Of a DNA stretch of 64,000 nt, positions 48,675 to 59,740 are shown in pieces. The DNA lies in contig CM031616.1 of assembly GCA_018398815.1 (NCBI GenBank), positions 69,374,736 to 69,438,735 on the forward strand, read 5' to 3'. A model generated the notes under the pieces. It searched no databases, was not told where the DNA came from, and worked only from the letters and a program-made list of their open reading frames with translations. A program made the position numbers and the translations under genes. Origin of the DNA: Conus ventricosus. Lineage: Eukaryota; Mollusca; Gastropoda; Neogastropoda; Conidae. Every line of letters starts with the position of its first letter. Position 1 is the first letter of the stretch.

Positions 48675-49805
48675 GGTACATGTTGGTCGAGGACAGCCCA
48701 GAATAAGCCAAGGATGGGGTCCTCTATCTACGGGTCAGTTCTTCCAGTTGTTGGTCGAGACAGACCAGAATATGCCAGGAGTGTCCATCTATCTCACGGG
48801 TCAGTTCTTCCTGTTGCTTGGTCGAGACAGCCCAGATATAGCCAGGAGTGTCACTATATCTCTCGGGTCAGTTCTTTCCAGTTGTGGTCGAGACAGCCCA
48901 GAATATGCCAAGGAGGTGTCATCTATCTCACGGGTCAGTTTCTTCCAGTTGTTGGTCGAGACAGCCCGAAATAAGCCAGGAGTGTCATCTATCTCAGGGT
49001 CAGTTCTTCAGTTGTTGGTCGAGACAGCCAGGAATAGGCCAGGAGTGTCATCTATCTCACGGGTCAGTTCTTCCAGTTGTTGGTCGAGACAGACCAGATA
49101 AGCCAGGAGTGTCCATCTATCTAACGGGTCAGTTCTTCCAGTTGTTGGTCGAGAACTGCCAGAATAAGCAGGGTGTCATCTATCTCACGGGTAGGTCTCC
49201 AGTTGTTGGTCGAGACAGCCCAGAATAAGCCAGGAGTGTCCATCTTTCTCACGGGTCAGTTCTTCCAGTGGTTGGTCGAGACAGCCCAGAATAAGCCAGG
49301 GAGTGTCATCTATCTCAAGGGTCAGTGCTTCAGTTGTTGGTCGAGGTACAGCCAGAAAAGCCAGGTGTTGTCCATCTATCTCACGGGTCAGTTCTTCCAG
49401 GTGTTGGTCGTGACAGCCAGAATAAGCAGGAGTGTCATCTATCTCACGGGTCAGTTCTTCCAGTTGTGGTCGAGACAGACCAGAATAAGCCAGGAGTGTC
49501 CATCTATCTCACGGGTCAGATCTTCCAGTAGTTGGTCGAGACTGCCAGAAATAGCCAGGAGTGGTCCATCTATCTCAGGGTCTAGTTCTTCAGTTGTTGG
49601 TCGAAGACTGCCCAGAATAAGCACAGGAGTGTCATCTATCTCACGAGGGTTCAGTTATCCTGTTGTTGGTCGAGTCGCCCAGAATAAGCAGGAGTGTCCA
49701 TTTCATTCAGGAGGCACCCACATTAGTTCTTCCAGTTGTTGGTCGAGACCAGCCAAATAAGCCAGGAGTGTCCATCTACTCACGGGTCTGTTCTTCCAGT
49801 TTTTA
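48675..49805. repeat. 66-bp tandem array, about 17 copies
   Basis: The unit contains GTTGGTCGAGACAGCCCAGA, ATAAGCCAGGAGTGTCCATC and TATCTCACGGGTCAGTTCTT. Copy A has one unit at about 37716-37780. Confidence 0.95.
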
Positions 49806-50374
49806 CCATCTGCCCCAGCTTTTCAACATGTCATGTGGCCAAAACATGAGGTTGGTCATTCCGCAGATATTCAGTGATGTATAACCCATTATTCATTCTT
49901 TCTTCTCGTCACGGTCATTGTCTATCTGGGGCTGCGACCCCGATCATGGCGTTCTTTGCTTTCATGCAGCATGCAAGGGGCACATCGAACTGGGTGGGGG
50001 CCCCATCCCCTCTCTGATCAGATTTTCTTGTTGGGTTATTCTCCCATATGCGGCAGGTATTACTGGGTTGCATGGCGGCCAGTAGCGGGCGGGGAGGACC
50101 TGTGACCTGAACTTCACGAGAACATTGCTCTGATCACTGAAGGCGTGGCGTGTTACTGGCGCTAGTTGTTGAAAAGAAAAAGTCTTCGCACTTCATTTGT
50201 CATAAATTGTTCAAGGAGCTGATGTTCTAGGTTTGGTTGGTTGAGTTTGGGTTGGTTGGTTTCTTGGGATTTTGTTGGGTTGGTTTTGGTTTTTGGCCTT
50301 TTTTTGGGGGGAGGGGAGGGGAGGGGGGTTTGGTTGGCTGGTGTCTTTCATCTCCCTTCTGTCTCACATGGTAT

Positions 50375-51700
50375 AATACTACGCCATCAATTACGTATCT
50401 ATGCGCCCTCACTCCTACATCATCCATTACCTAACTACTGCGCCATCACTCCTACGCCATCATTTCCACTCCCCCCCCTGCCGCCCATTCTTCCTACTCA
50501 TCAATTTTCAACTTCACTGCCGTCCTCACACCGACGCCATCATTTCCACACACTGTCGTCCTCACACCGTCGCATCCATTACCACTTCACTGCCGCCCCT
50601 CACACCATCCATTTCCACATCACTGCGTCCTCACTCCTACGCATCCATTACACATCACTGCAGCCCTCACTCATCATTACCTCATCACGCCAGCCTCACC
50701 ACCCATCCATTACCACATCACTGCCGCCCCCACACCTTAACATCCTTTACACTCACTGCGCCCGCACTCCATACATTACCATCACTGCGCCCTCACCACC
50801 ATCCATTACCACATCACTGCCGCCTCACACACATCCATTACAACATGCACTGCCGCCCTCACACCATCCATTACCACATCACTGCCGCCCTCACACCATC
50901 CATTACCACATCACTGCCGCCCTCACACCATCCATTACCACATCACTGCCGCCCTCACTCCTACGCCATCCATTACCACATCACTGCCGCCCTCACACCA
51001 TCCATTACCACATCACTGCCGCCCTCACACCATCCATTACCACATCACTGCCGCCCTCACTCCTACGCCATCCATTACCACATCACTGCCGCCCTCACAC
51101 CATCCATTACCACATCACTGCCGCCCTCACACCATCCATTACCACATCACTGCCGCCCTCACACCATCCATTACCACATCACTGCCGCCCTCACACCATC
51201 CATTACCACATCACTGCCGCCCTCACTCCTACGCCATCCATTACCACATCACTGCCGCCCTCACTCCATCCATTACCACATCACTGCCGCCCTCACACCA
51301 TCCATTACCACATCACTGCCGCCCTCACACCTACGCCATCCATTACCACATCACTGCCGCCCTCACACCATCCATTACCACATCACTGCCGCCCTCACAC
51401 CATCCATTACCACATCACTGCCGCCCTCACTCCTACGCCATCCATTACCACATCACTGCCGCCCTCACACCATCCATTACCACATCACTGCCGCCCTCAC
51501 ACCATCCATTACCACATCACTGCCGCCCTCACACCATCCATTACCACATCACTGCCGCCCTCACACCATCCATTACCACATCACTGCCGCCCTCACACCA
51601 TCCATTACCACATCACTTGGCCGCCCTCACTCCTACGCCATCCATTACCACATCACTGCGCCCTCACACCATCCATTACATCACTGCGCCCTCACTTCCC
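50375..51700. repeat. 32/39-bp tandem array in copy B, about 40 copies
   Basis: CATCCATTACCACATCACTG plus CCGCCCTCACAC, with 39-bp variants that carry TCCTACG at irregular intervals. Units at 50375-50830 are ragged and units at 50860-51610 are almost identical. The two ORFs of about 450-500 codons here are repeat shadows with a 32-residue period. Confidence 0.95.
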
Positions 51701-51819
51701 CCCTTCTCACCAGGAGAATACAAAGTCTGAATACTGGACTTCATCTGGTTCCACCATGGCTTAATTGCTAACAACTGATTATCTTGTTGCTTTCCCTGTC
51801 CTTGGTGGGTCAACAAGGG

Positions 51820-52035
51820 AAAAGAAACACACCGCAGAAATCAATGACTCAAGGGAACAGAAACACACCTGCAGAAATCAATGACCCAAGGGAAAAGAAA
51901 CACACCTGCAAAAATCAATGACCCAATGGAAAAGAAACACACCTGCAGAAATCAATGACCCAATGGAAAAGAAACACACCTGCAGAAATCAATGACCCAA
52001 TGGAAAAGAAACACACCTGCAGAAATCAAACGATC
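51820..52035. repeat. 37-bp tandem repeat in copy B, about six copies
   Basis: The same unit as 38690-38905 (GAAACACACCTGCAGAAATC). Confidence 0.9.
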
Positions 52036-52157
52036 AGACACTCCATCGTTTAATTTGATCATTTGCTCGCCAAGTCAAATTTTCATGTATAGGAAAGATT
52101 TTGTCACTTTGTGAGAAAGTCAGTCCCAACGCATTCCCCCCAGTCTCCGTCACAGTA

Positions 52158-53083
52158 CATGATCAAAGAAGTGTGAGGTAATCGGTTACGACTCATTATC
52201 CATTTAGTGTGAACTAGGTGGTTACGACTCATTATCCATTTAGTGTGAACTAGGTGGTTACGACACATTATCCATTTAGTGTGAACTAGGTGGCTACGAA
52301 ACATCATCCATTTAGTGTGAACTAGGTGGTTACGACTAATCATCCATTTAGTGGTGAACTAGGTGGTTACGACTCATCATCCAATTAGTGTGAACTAGGT
52401 GGTTACGACTCATCCATTTAGTGTGAACTGGGTGATTACGACTCATCATCCATTTAGTGTGAACTGGGTGGTTACGACTCATTATCCATTTAGTGTGAAC
52501 TGGGTGGTTACGACTCATTATCCATTTAGTGTGAACTGGGTGTTACGACTCATTATCCATTTAGTGTGAACTGGGTGGTTACGACTCATTATCCAATTAG
52601 TGTGAACTGGGTGGTTACGACTCATTATCCATTTAGTGTGAACTGGGTGGTTACGACTCATTATCCATTTAATGTGAACTGGGTGGTTACGACTCATTAT
52701 CCAATTAGTGTGAACTGGGTGGTTACGACTCATTATCCATTTAGTGTGAACTGGGTGGTTATGACTCATTATCCAATTAGTGTCGGTTACTCAATGATGG
52801 TTCATTACCCGGTCAGCATTTGCTCTCAGTCTGGTCCATTATCCGATTAGTGTGAGCTGGTCAGTGACGATGCATTGTCCAGTTAGCATCAGTTAGTTAT
52901 GGTTATTGTCCGATCAGTGTGAGCTTCTCAGGTATAGCTCATTATGCAGTTGGTGTGAGCTAATCAATCACTTCTCCATTCAGAGTCAATACGAGCTGTT
53001 CAGCTACGGTTCCTGATCCAGTTTGTGTGGGCTGGTCACTTGTGATCTTTTCATCCAGCAAGTGTGAGCTCGTCATTCAGGGT
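52158..53083. repeat. 36-bp tandem array, fading to the right
   Basis: The unit GTGTGAACTGGGTGGTTACG plus ACTCATTATCCATTTA (36 bp) is regular to about 52785. More diverged GTGAGCT..TCAGT units continue to about 53080. Copy A of the duplicated block has no such array after CACAGTA. Confidence 0.9.
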
Positions 53084-53739
53084 ACGTTTGTCACGACCGA
53101 CCCCTGGAGGTCTGCCCTGACAGGATCGGTCTAGATGGGAGTGAAGGGAATTGGCTGACCTCGCACGCCTCGCAAGAGCCCACACGAGAAAAGATTACGA
53201 TAAACACCCCATTTATTCACACCAGCACACACAGTCATAAATAAGCATTCCAACACACACAACATGCACAATCACAATCAAGCATTCCAACGCACACAAC
53301 ATGCACAATCACAATCAAGCATCCAACACACACAACATGCACGATTATAAATAAACATTTTACCATACGACGTACACAATCACAATTACAGCATTCCAGC
53401 ACATATGACATATACACAATTAAAAGAAACATTTCCAGCATCCATCCCTTCCCACACCCGGAGTGCCTCCACACCCCTGCCCTGTCAAGTCTACTGGGAG
53501 CACCCTGTCGCACTAGGTGCTCCGAACCGGGGGGTTCTTGAAGGATTTCGCTCAAAGCCGACACCCTCGCACACAAAGCGGGCCCAGTGAAGAGCGCGTC
53601 CCGGAGGGGGGGGGGGGGGGGAAACGTGGCGCTTTTACTGGAGGTCCTGGACGGGGGTCAGGGCCGGCCAGCCCCAAGACGGGCGGGCTCCCCCTACCAT
53701 TCCGCGGTCCCCACCAAAGCTGGCCTCGACCAGCGCGTG

Positions 53740-53915
53740 GCACCATCCAGTCCGCGTCCCAGCCAGAGCGTGGCCTCAACCAGCACGGGGCACCACCAGT
53801 CCGTGGTCCCGCCAGAGCGTGGCCTCAACCACAGTGGCACCATCCAGTCCGGGTCCCAGCCGGGAGCGTGGCCTCAACCAGCACGTGGCAACCATCCAGT
53901 CCAGACTCTGGGTGA
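53740..53915. repeat. Approximately 48-bp GC-rich tandem repeat
   Basis: About four units with AGAGCGTGGCCTCAACCAGC and GTGGCACCATCCAGTCC, differing by small indels. It lies inside the LTR-like element. Confidence 0.8.
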
Positions 53916-54184
53916 ACCCCCGGGAGGGGGGGGAAACGTACTGGGAGGAGAGAAGAAAGGGAGGGAAGGAAGAAGGAAGGAGGAAGGAGGAAGGGTACTG
54001 GAACCCCGCCGTCAGTACAGTCTGACCCATGCTGTTAAATCTTAACAGCCACTCGCATGATGGGCGGGGGGAAGTCTACTAAATACACCATAACCCCAGC
54101 TCAACACAACCTGACATAACACAGTAAACCCATCGAATCAGGAATGTTCACTAGGGTCTTCTCACACGAGCAGGTAAAAGACTG

Positions 54185-54382
54185 CAGTGTTGATTCTGGG
54201 ATTTCAAAAAAGGGGCCCAAGGGCCCCCTCACAAAAAAAAAGGGGGGCCCTAGGGTGAAAAGGGGAGGCCCTCAAAACGCTGAAAATTCAGATTTTAAAG
54301 CTTAATCACAATGATTACATTATGGCCAAAGTAAACTAAAACAACAAAAAGAAACAAGAAACGAGTTACATTTATTACAGAA

Positions 54383-54414
<32 letters not shown>

Positions 54415-55430
54415 GTACACACCCCATTCGACATACCTTTAGAAGACTTGTTCTTTTTCTGGTGGTGCATGTACCAGTGAGCTCCCTTCTTGGCATCATA
54501 CAGCAAGTGAGCAAGTCTGTTGTCACCTCATCATAGAATCCAGCAACTCTAAGCCTACCCCACAATTAGGCTAATTCGCCCTCTTTATATGAAGTGACCA
54601 TCACTTTTGTCAAGATTTTATACCATCATATCCCCTTTAAGAAAACCCTTAACTGTGAAAAGTCACTGTGTAAAACCTTTCCCACCATACACAACTGAAA
54701 AGCTTAAATACAAGGTATATGTACAGCCCACAGAACTCCATTAAATTCTTGTAGATCCTCCTATCCTTCTGTTGCTTCCACTCTGCTGCAGCAGCTGTGA
54801 AGTCATGGTCATTGATGGGAGGACCTTCACATTTGATGCATCAGCACATTGAGGCTGTCTTCTTTCAGCCTGTTTCTCCTGGCTGTCTTATGGCATTTTG
54901 GGCACGAAACCACGCTCACAGTCGGCAGTCGGCTTCGTTTTCACCATTTTCATTATCTTGCTGATCTTCGGGTTCACTGGCACTTTCAAAACCGTTTCGC
55001 CTCCGGCGTCGATCGGGCTGAGACACGCTATCGCTTGACTGAGTAGCCGTAACGGTGCTGTAACTCTTTATCGGCTTCCAGCTGATGATCTTTAATATAT
55101 CAGTGCGTTTTTTCTTCGTGAAGGCGAAAAAACAAGTGTTTGCTTCGCGCGTTTAAATCGTTGAAGCCGAAAAGAGGACTGTTGAACTGCCAGTACCGCT
55201 GATTGGCTCAACTGCTGCTTCTCGCCAATGAAAAATTGGTAGAACGCCGTTCGGCTAAAGGAATTGCTCAGGAGGCTATACACAGGGCAGCGGCAAAGCC
55301 GCGCTGGTTGTGCAAAAACGCGTTCGTTCCTTTTTTTGCGGCTTTTGGGCCGCGTCTTTCGCGATTTTTTTGCGGCCTTCAGAAAAATATTGGGGGAATC
55401 CCGCAAGGGCGCGCTCTAGAATCAACACTG
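54185..55430 (-). mobile_element. Nested element with 13-bp terminal inverted repeats (1246 bp)
   Basis: The left end CAGTGTTGATTCT is the exact reverse complement of the right end AGAATCAACACTG. It interrupts the LTR-like element. Flanking target duplication is not clean (AAGACTGC left, AGAACTGC right, one position shifted). It lacks a recognisable transposase but carries coding-like pieces on the - strand (next entry). A non-autonomous DNA transposon, possibly hAT-type from the CAGTG start, is the best call. Confidence 0.55.
54437..55080 (-). pseudogene. Coding-like fragments of unknown gene inside the nested element
   Basis: Read on the - strand in order: KPIKSYSTVTATQSSDSVSQ then PDRRRRRNGFESASEPEDQQ at about 54950-55080; CPKCHKTARRNRLKEDSLNV at about 54850-54905 in a shifted frame; KCEGPPINDHDFTAAAAEWK then QQKDRRIYKNLMEFCGLY at about 54725-54838; and LAHLLYDAKKGAHWYMHHQK with KNKSSK, ending at a GTATGT donor at 54431-54436. 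The sequences look like genuine protein (acidic Ser-rich start, CPKC zinc-knuckle-like pair, Lys-rich end) but are broken by frame changes. I do not recognise the family; it may be a transposase-associated ORF or captured host exons. Confidence 0.45.
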
Positions 55431-56592
55431 AGAACTGCATTAAATCAACAGGTTATAAAACAAATATGAATTATTTTCCCACCCCTTCTCTCACTCACTT
55501 TAACATTTCCCTTTTCCCTTAGGAAATAACAACACGCGACCATCGCTTTATACCTGCCACCACATTGCAAAAATAATTCAAGGCAAAATTTGGGTCCACA
55601 TTTTATAGCCACTTTTCAAAATAACACAAATCTCCAACCACGCATCCAAACGACAAATCATGCGTACCACGCTCGCGAACATAAAACTCGTTCTCCTTGC
55701 ACACACAAACAGACGGGGGCCGAAGGATAAGAGTCCGGCGAATGTGACAGGGGCGGACGAGCGAGACCAAGCAAGTCCCAACCCTGAATCACCAGGTTCT
55801 CTCCCATCCCCACCGACTACCCGCACACCAATGAAATAAACAGGAGAAAGAATTTTGGAAATAATTTAGAATGGCCGGGTTAAAGATTGAATTAACCAGA
55901 GAAAAGGTCTCAAACAAATTTCTCTTACAATTTCGAAAACAAAAGAAAATTGCGCAAAAGAGGAGACAAAGCCGGCTAACAAAAACAAACCAAAACAAAC
56001 AAACCACGAAACTAAATGCTTACCACTACCCGGGGGTTGACCCAGAAGAGGCGACTCTCCCTGCCCCTCTGTCCATCGAGAGGACAGAGGCACAGGGGGG
56101 AGAAAAAAGGGAAGTGATGTCCCTCTCCTACAGGCCGACTGTAGGAATTGAAGATACCGACTGACCTTCGATGATACGGTGAAGAACCAAGACCGGAGCA
56201 GGCGCTCCCAGAGACATCTCCGCTCGAGTGAAAGCTAACCTCCCTCAGCAATGGCGGCCAACATGCCATGCTGCGTCACAGAGTGAGCATACTTCAAACT
56301 AAAAGAAATGAAGCACGTGCGACAGGTAAAAAGACGGGCGAGAGGCCGATAGACAGCAAGTTCGAGAGAAAGGTACCACCACCCGTGAACCTACAGGATG
56401 AATAGCACGGGCAGTGGAATAAGAGAGAGAGAGAGAGAAAGCAAACCAAAGTTGAGCTAACACACCAAGGTGCAACCGCACCCCAAGCCACATTAAGGAA
56501 CGGATACACAAAAACAGCAACGACAAAAACAAATGAATAATTCCTCGCCACCCTAGATGGGTCAAACGCGAGCCTCGTGACAAACCGTGACA
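55431..56592. other. Right part of the LTR-like element
   Basis: No recognised coding sequence. A 97-codon open frame at 55871-56164 on the + strand and two short ones on the - strand have no domain support. Confidence 0.45.
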
Positions 56593-56624
56593 ACGTTACC
56601 CGTCCAGAGCGAGATAGTCAGTTA

Positions 56625-57225
56625 TGGTACGTTATCCAAAGAGTGATCGCAACTCGGGTTGTTAACTCATTAATGTGAGCTAATCAGTGGTAAATTTTAT
56701 TAGCCAATGAGTGATCGCAACTCGGGTTTTAACTCATAATGGAGCTAATCAGGTATTCTATTAGCCAATAAGTGATCGCAACTCGGGTGTAAACTCATTA
56801 ATGGAGCTAATCAGTGGTATCTATTAGCCAATTAGTGATCGCAACTCGGGTTGTTAACTCATTAATGTGAGCTAAAACATGGTATTCTATTAGCCAATTA
56901 GTGATCGCAACTCGGGGTTTTTTAACTCATTAATGTGAGCTAATCAGTGGTATTATTAGCCAATTATTTATTCGCAACTCGGTTGTTAACTCATTAATGT
57001 GAGCTAATCATGGTATTCTATTAGCCAATTAGTGATCGCAACTCGGGTTGTTAACTCATTTAATGTGAGCTAATTCATGGTATTCATTAGCCAATTATGA
57101 TCGCAACTCGGGTTGTTAACTCTTAATGTGAGCTAATCAGTGGTATTCTATTAGCCAATTATGATCGCAACTCGGGTTGTTAACTCATTAATGTGAGCTA
57201 ATCAGTGGTAATTTCTATTAGCCAA
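56625..57225. repeat. 66-bp tandem array, about nine copies
   Basis: The unit contains GTGATCGCAACTCGGGTTGT, TAACTCATTAATGTGAGCTA and ATCAGTGGTATTCTATTAGC plus CAATTA. It directly follows the LTR-like element's right flank. Confidence 0.95.
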
Positions 57226-57283
57226 ACAGTGTGGGGCAAGTCAGAGATCACTTTCCATGTGGTTCTCCTTTCCTTCCTTTCCC

Positions 57284-57330
57284 CTATCCCCTCCCCCCCC
57301 CCCCCCCCACCCCCCCCCCCCACCCCCCAG
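57284..57330. repeat. C-run cluster
   Basis: C-runs separated by single A or AC. Homopolymer-rich noncoding DNA. Confidence 0.8.
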
Positions 57331-57429
57331 TTTTTTTCCTTTCTGCTCTCCGAGAAAGTCCAAAGCCAACCTGCAGGGTGGAGCTTGTCCTGAAGAGGAC
57401 CCAAACAACGTGAGGGAGGTGAGACCCTC

Positions 57430-58640
57430 CATGCATTCCCCATCATCTGTGTGAACACAAACACAACATCATCCACCATTCTCCATCACTGTGAACACAA
57501 ACACATACATCATCCACATAATTCTCCCTCATCTGTGTGAACACAAACACATACATCACCACATATTCTCCCTCATCTTTTGTGAACACAAACATCACCA
57601 CGTATTCTCCCTCATCTGTGTGAACACAAACACATACATCACCACATATTCTCTCTCATCTGTGTGAACACAATCATCTACATATTCTCCCTCATTTTGT
57701 GTGAACCAAACACATACATCATCCACATATTCTCTCTCATCTGTGTGAACACAAACACATACATATCCACATATTCTCTCTCATCTGTGTGAACACAAAC
57801 AACATCTACATATTCTCCCTCATCTGTGTGAACACAAACACATACATCATCTATGTCCTTTTCCCTCATCTGTGTGAACACAAACACATACAAACATCTA
57901 TGTCTTTCCCTCATCGTGTGAACACAAACACATACATCATCTATGTCCCTTTTCCCCCATCTGTGGGAACACAAACACATACATCATCTACGTCTTCTTC
58001 CTCATCTGTGTGAACACAAACATGCATCATCCGTGCATTCTCCATTATCTGTGTGAACAAAACATGTACATCATCCACATACTCTCCATCTGTGTGAACA
58101 AAGCACACATCATGCATGGATTCTCCCTTATCTGTGCAAACATGAACATACATCATCCACATATTCTCCTTCATCTGTGTGAACACTTACATACATCATC
58201 TAGTATTTCCCCTCATCTGTGGAACAAAACATAGATCATCTATGTATTTTCCCTCATCTGTGTGAATACACAAAAGTTTCATCATCCACATATTCTCCCT
58301 CATCTGAGTGAACACAAACAAGTTACTCATCCAGGGATTCTCCGTCTGTGTGAACACAAACACATACATCATCTATGTATTCCTCCTCATCTTGTGAACA
58401 AACATACCCTCACCTATGTGTTCTACATCATCCCCTGTAACACAAACACAATTATCATCCACGCCTTCTCCCTCATCTGTGTGAACACAAACACATATTA
58501 TCATCCACGCATTCTCCCTCATCTGTGGAACACAAATACGTGCATCATCCACAAATTTCCCTCATCTGTGTGAACACGTACACATTTACATCACCCAATG
58601 CATTCCTGTCCGCATGAACATGTTACATACCCAGGATACA
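57430..58640. repeat. Approximately 45-bp tandem array, about 26 copies
   Basis: The unit contains TTCTCCCTCATCTGTGTGAA, CACAAACACATACATCATCC and ACATA. Unit lengths vary from about 36 to 48 bp. Confidence 0.9.
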
Positions 58641-58648
58641 TCATCTAC

Positions 58649-58649
<1 letters not shown>

Positions 58650-58683
<34 letters not shown>
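58650..58683. repeat. Poly-C tract (34 C)
   Basis: Uninterrupted C-run after the 45-bp array. Confidence 0.9.
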
Positions 58684-58686
<3 letters not shown>

Positions 58687-59094
58687 CTGCACTCACGCAT
58701 ACCTAAACCTACTCACACATGGTACAGCGTCGGTGCAGCACAATCTTCATGTGGGTGATCATGAATATTACACCTTCTATCAATGCAAAACACCTCAATA
58801 ACATAAAATGTATCATCATTTCAAGAACTTCGTCACGACAGGGAATGAATACGTCACAGGGACATGTTACATACAGGACACCCCCCTCCCACCCACCCCC
58901 CCCCCCTCACTCCCCCTCATTTTCCTCTCCTCCCACCATCTTTTCTAATTTCAGAATTCTTTTCTCGGCCCATCTTGAGCAACGTCAAATCTACAAAACT
59001 TACCGAAAGCTCTCACAACCGCGCCATTTTCAATCCGATGAGTTAAAAAAAAATTCAAAACCACTTTCATGGTTAATCACCAGAGAGAGAGAGA

Positions 59095-59134
<40 letters not shown>

Positions 59135-59426
59135 AGTGAGAGAGACAGACAGACAAAGACAGACAGACAGAGATTGTGACAGAGACCAAAAAAAAAACCC
59201 AAAAAAAACAGACAGGCAGATAGGGCTGACATTTTATAAGATAAGCACATATAAATTTTATCTAGAAAGAGAAAGGACAGTCAGACAGACAGACAGATAC
59301 ACAAAGAGAATGGAAAGAAGACAGACAGATGGACAGACAAGACAGACCAGACATCAGAGAGAGACAGCCAGCCAACCACCAGCCGGCATTCCATACATAG
59401 CACACACATGCTGTTTTTTCACTCAC
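58684..59426. other. Noncoding stretch with GA and AGAC microsatellites
   Basis: GA-rich repeat at about 59083-59160 and GACAGACA repeats at about 59140-59350. No gene seen; as the GPI-type gene's donor is at 59421-59426, this is its intron. Confidence 0.6.
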
Positions 59427-59544
59427 GGCAAGGAGGAGCACTGAGCCTCAGCCGCTTTAGGGAGGCAAACATTTGCTTCACTTCCGGGCTTTCCTGGCAC
59501 TTGGCGTCCAGGGTCTGCATGCAGCCGCTATCCTGGGGGACAGT
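59427..59544 (-). CDS. GPI-anchored cysteine-module protein, upstream exon (first Cys module)
   Basis: The acceptor is TTGTCTTTTTGCAG and the donor GTGAGT, both strong. It reads TVPQDSGCMQTLDAKCQESP, continuing EVKQMFASLKRLRLSAPPC: C-x7-C-x22-C, the same layout as the exon at 29807-29925. It ends in phase 1, and the next exon at 34417-34561 starts in the matching phase. The 24.9-kb intron between them holds the whole duplicated block and the LTR-like element. Earlier exons, including any signal peptide, lie further right or outside the window. Extracellular role inferred from the Cys pattern and the GPI-type tail. Confidence 0.75.
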
Positions 59545-59565
59545 CTGCAAAAAGACAACTTCAGG

Positions 59566-59740
59566 CTGATTTGCATGGAGTCCATTTTTTCAGGACAAAA
59601 ATACAACGAATAAGTGATTTGTATGCAGCCCGTATTTTGAGGACAAAAATACAACAGAATAAGGCGATTTTTTATGCAGCCCGTATTTTGAGGACAACAA
59701 TACAACAGAATTAAGGCATTTGCATGGGGCCCATTTTTTT
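59566..59740. repeat. Three to four tandem copies of an approximately 46-bp unit
   Basis: The unit contains GCAGCCCGTATTTTGAGGAC and AAAAATACAACAGAATAAGG. It lies just inside the intron upstream of the exon at 59427. Confidence 0.85.

Larger units (their letters stand above)
39381..52157. repeat. Large duplicated block, copy B (expanded and noisy)
   Basis: Colinear with 35105-39029. Three internal arrays are massively longer than in copy A: the 80-bp array (about 80 units against one), a 66-bp array (about 17 against one) and the 32/39-bp array (about 40 against six). Single-base insertions and deletions are frequent from about 40.8 to 50.8 kb, then nearly vanish from about 50.85 to 51.6 kb. 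Confidence 0.9.
53089..56592 (-). mobile_element. LTR-like element (possible solo LTR) with 5-bp target duplication
   Basis: The ends are TGTCACGACCGACC at the left and, reverse-complemented, TGTCACGGTTTGTC at the right, so the element runs TG...CA. ACGTT flanks both sides (53084-53088 and 56593-56597), a 5-bp duplication typical of LTR integration. An AATAAA-type signal lies on the - strand near 53215, which suggests - orientation. No gag, protease, RT or primer-binding site is seen, so a long solo LTR or a non-coding derivative fits best. It contains a nested inverted-repeat element (54185-55430); without it the host element is about 2.26 kb. A truncated relative lies at 39030-39372. Confidence 0.6.

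Noticed and set aside
50241..51771. Two overlapping open frames of 456 and 507 codons rich in His, Pro and Ser
   Set aside because: They follow the 32-bp minisatellite (32-residue period in every frame) and differ only by frame. No unique domain.
55871..56164. 97-codon + strand frame starting MAGLKIELTREKVSNKFLLQ
   Set aside because: It lies inside the LTR-like element, has no recognisable domain, and the likely orientation of that element is opposite.
53089..56592. Interpretation of this element as a complete endogenous retrovirus
   Set aside because: No gag, pol or env sequence is recognisable; only LTR-like ends and a target duplication are seen.
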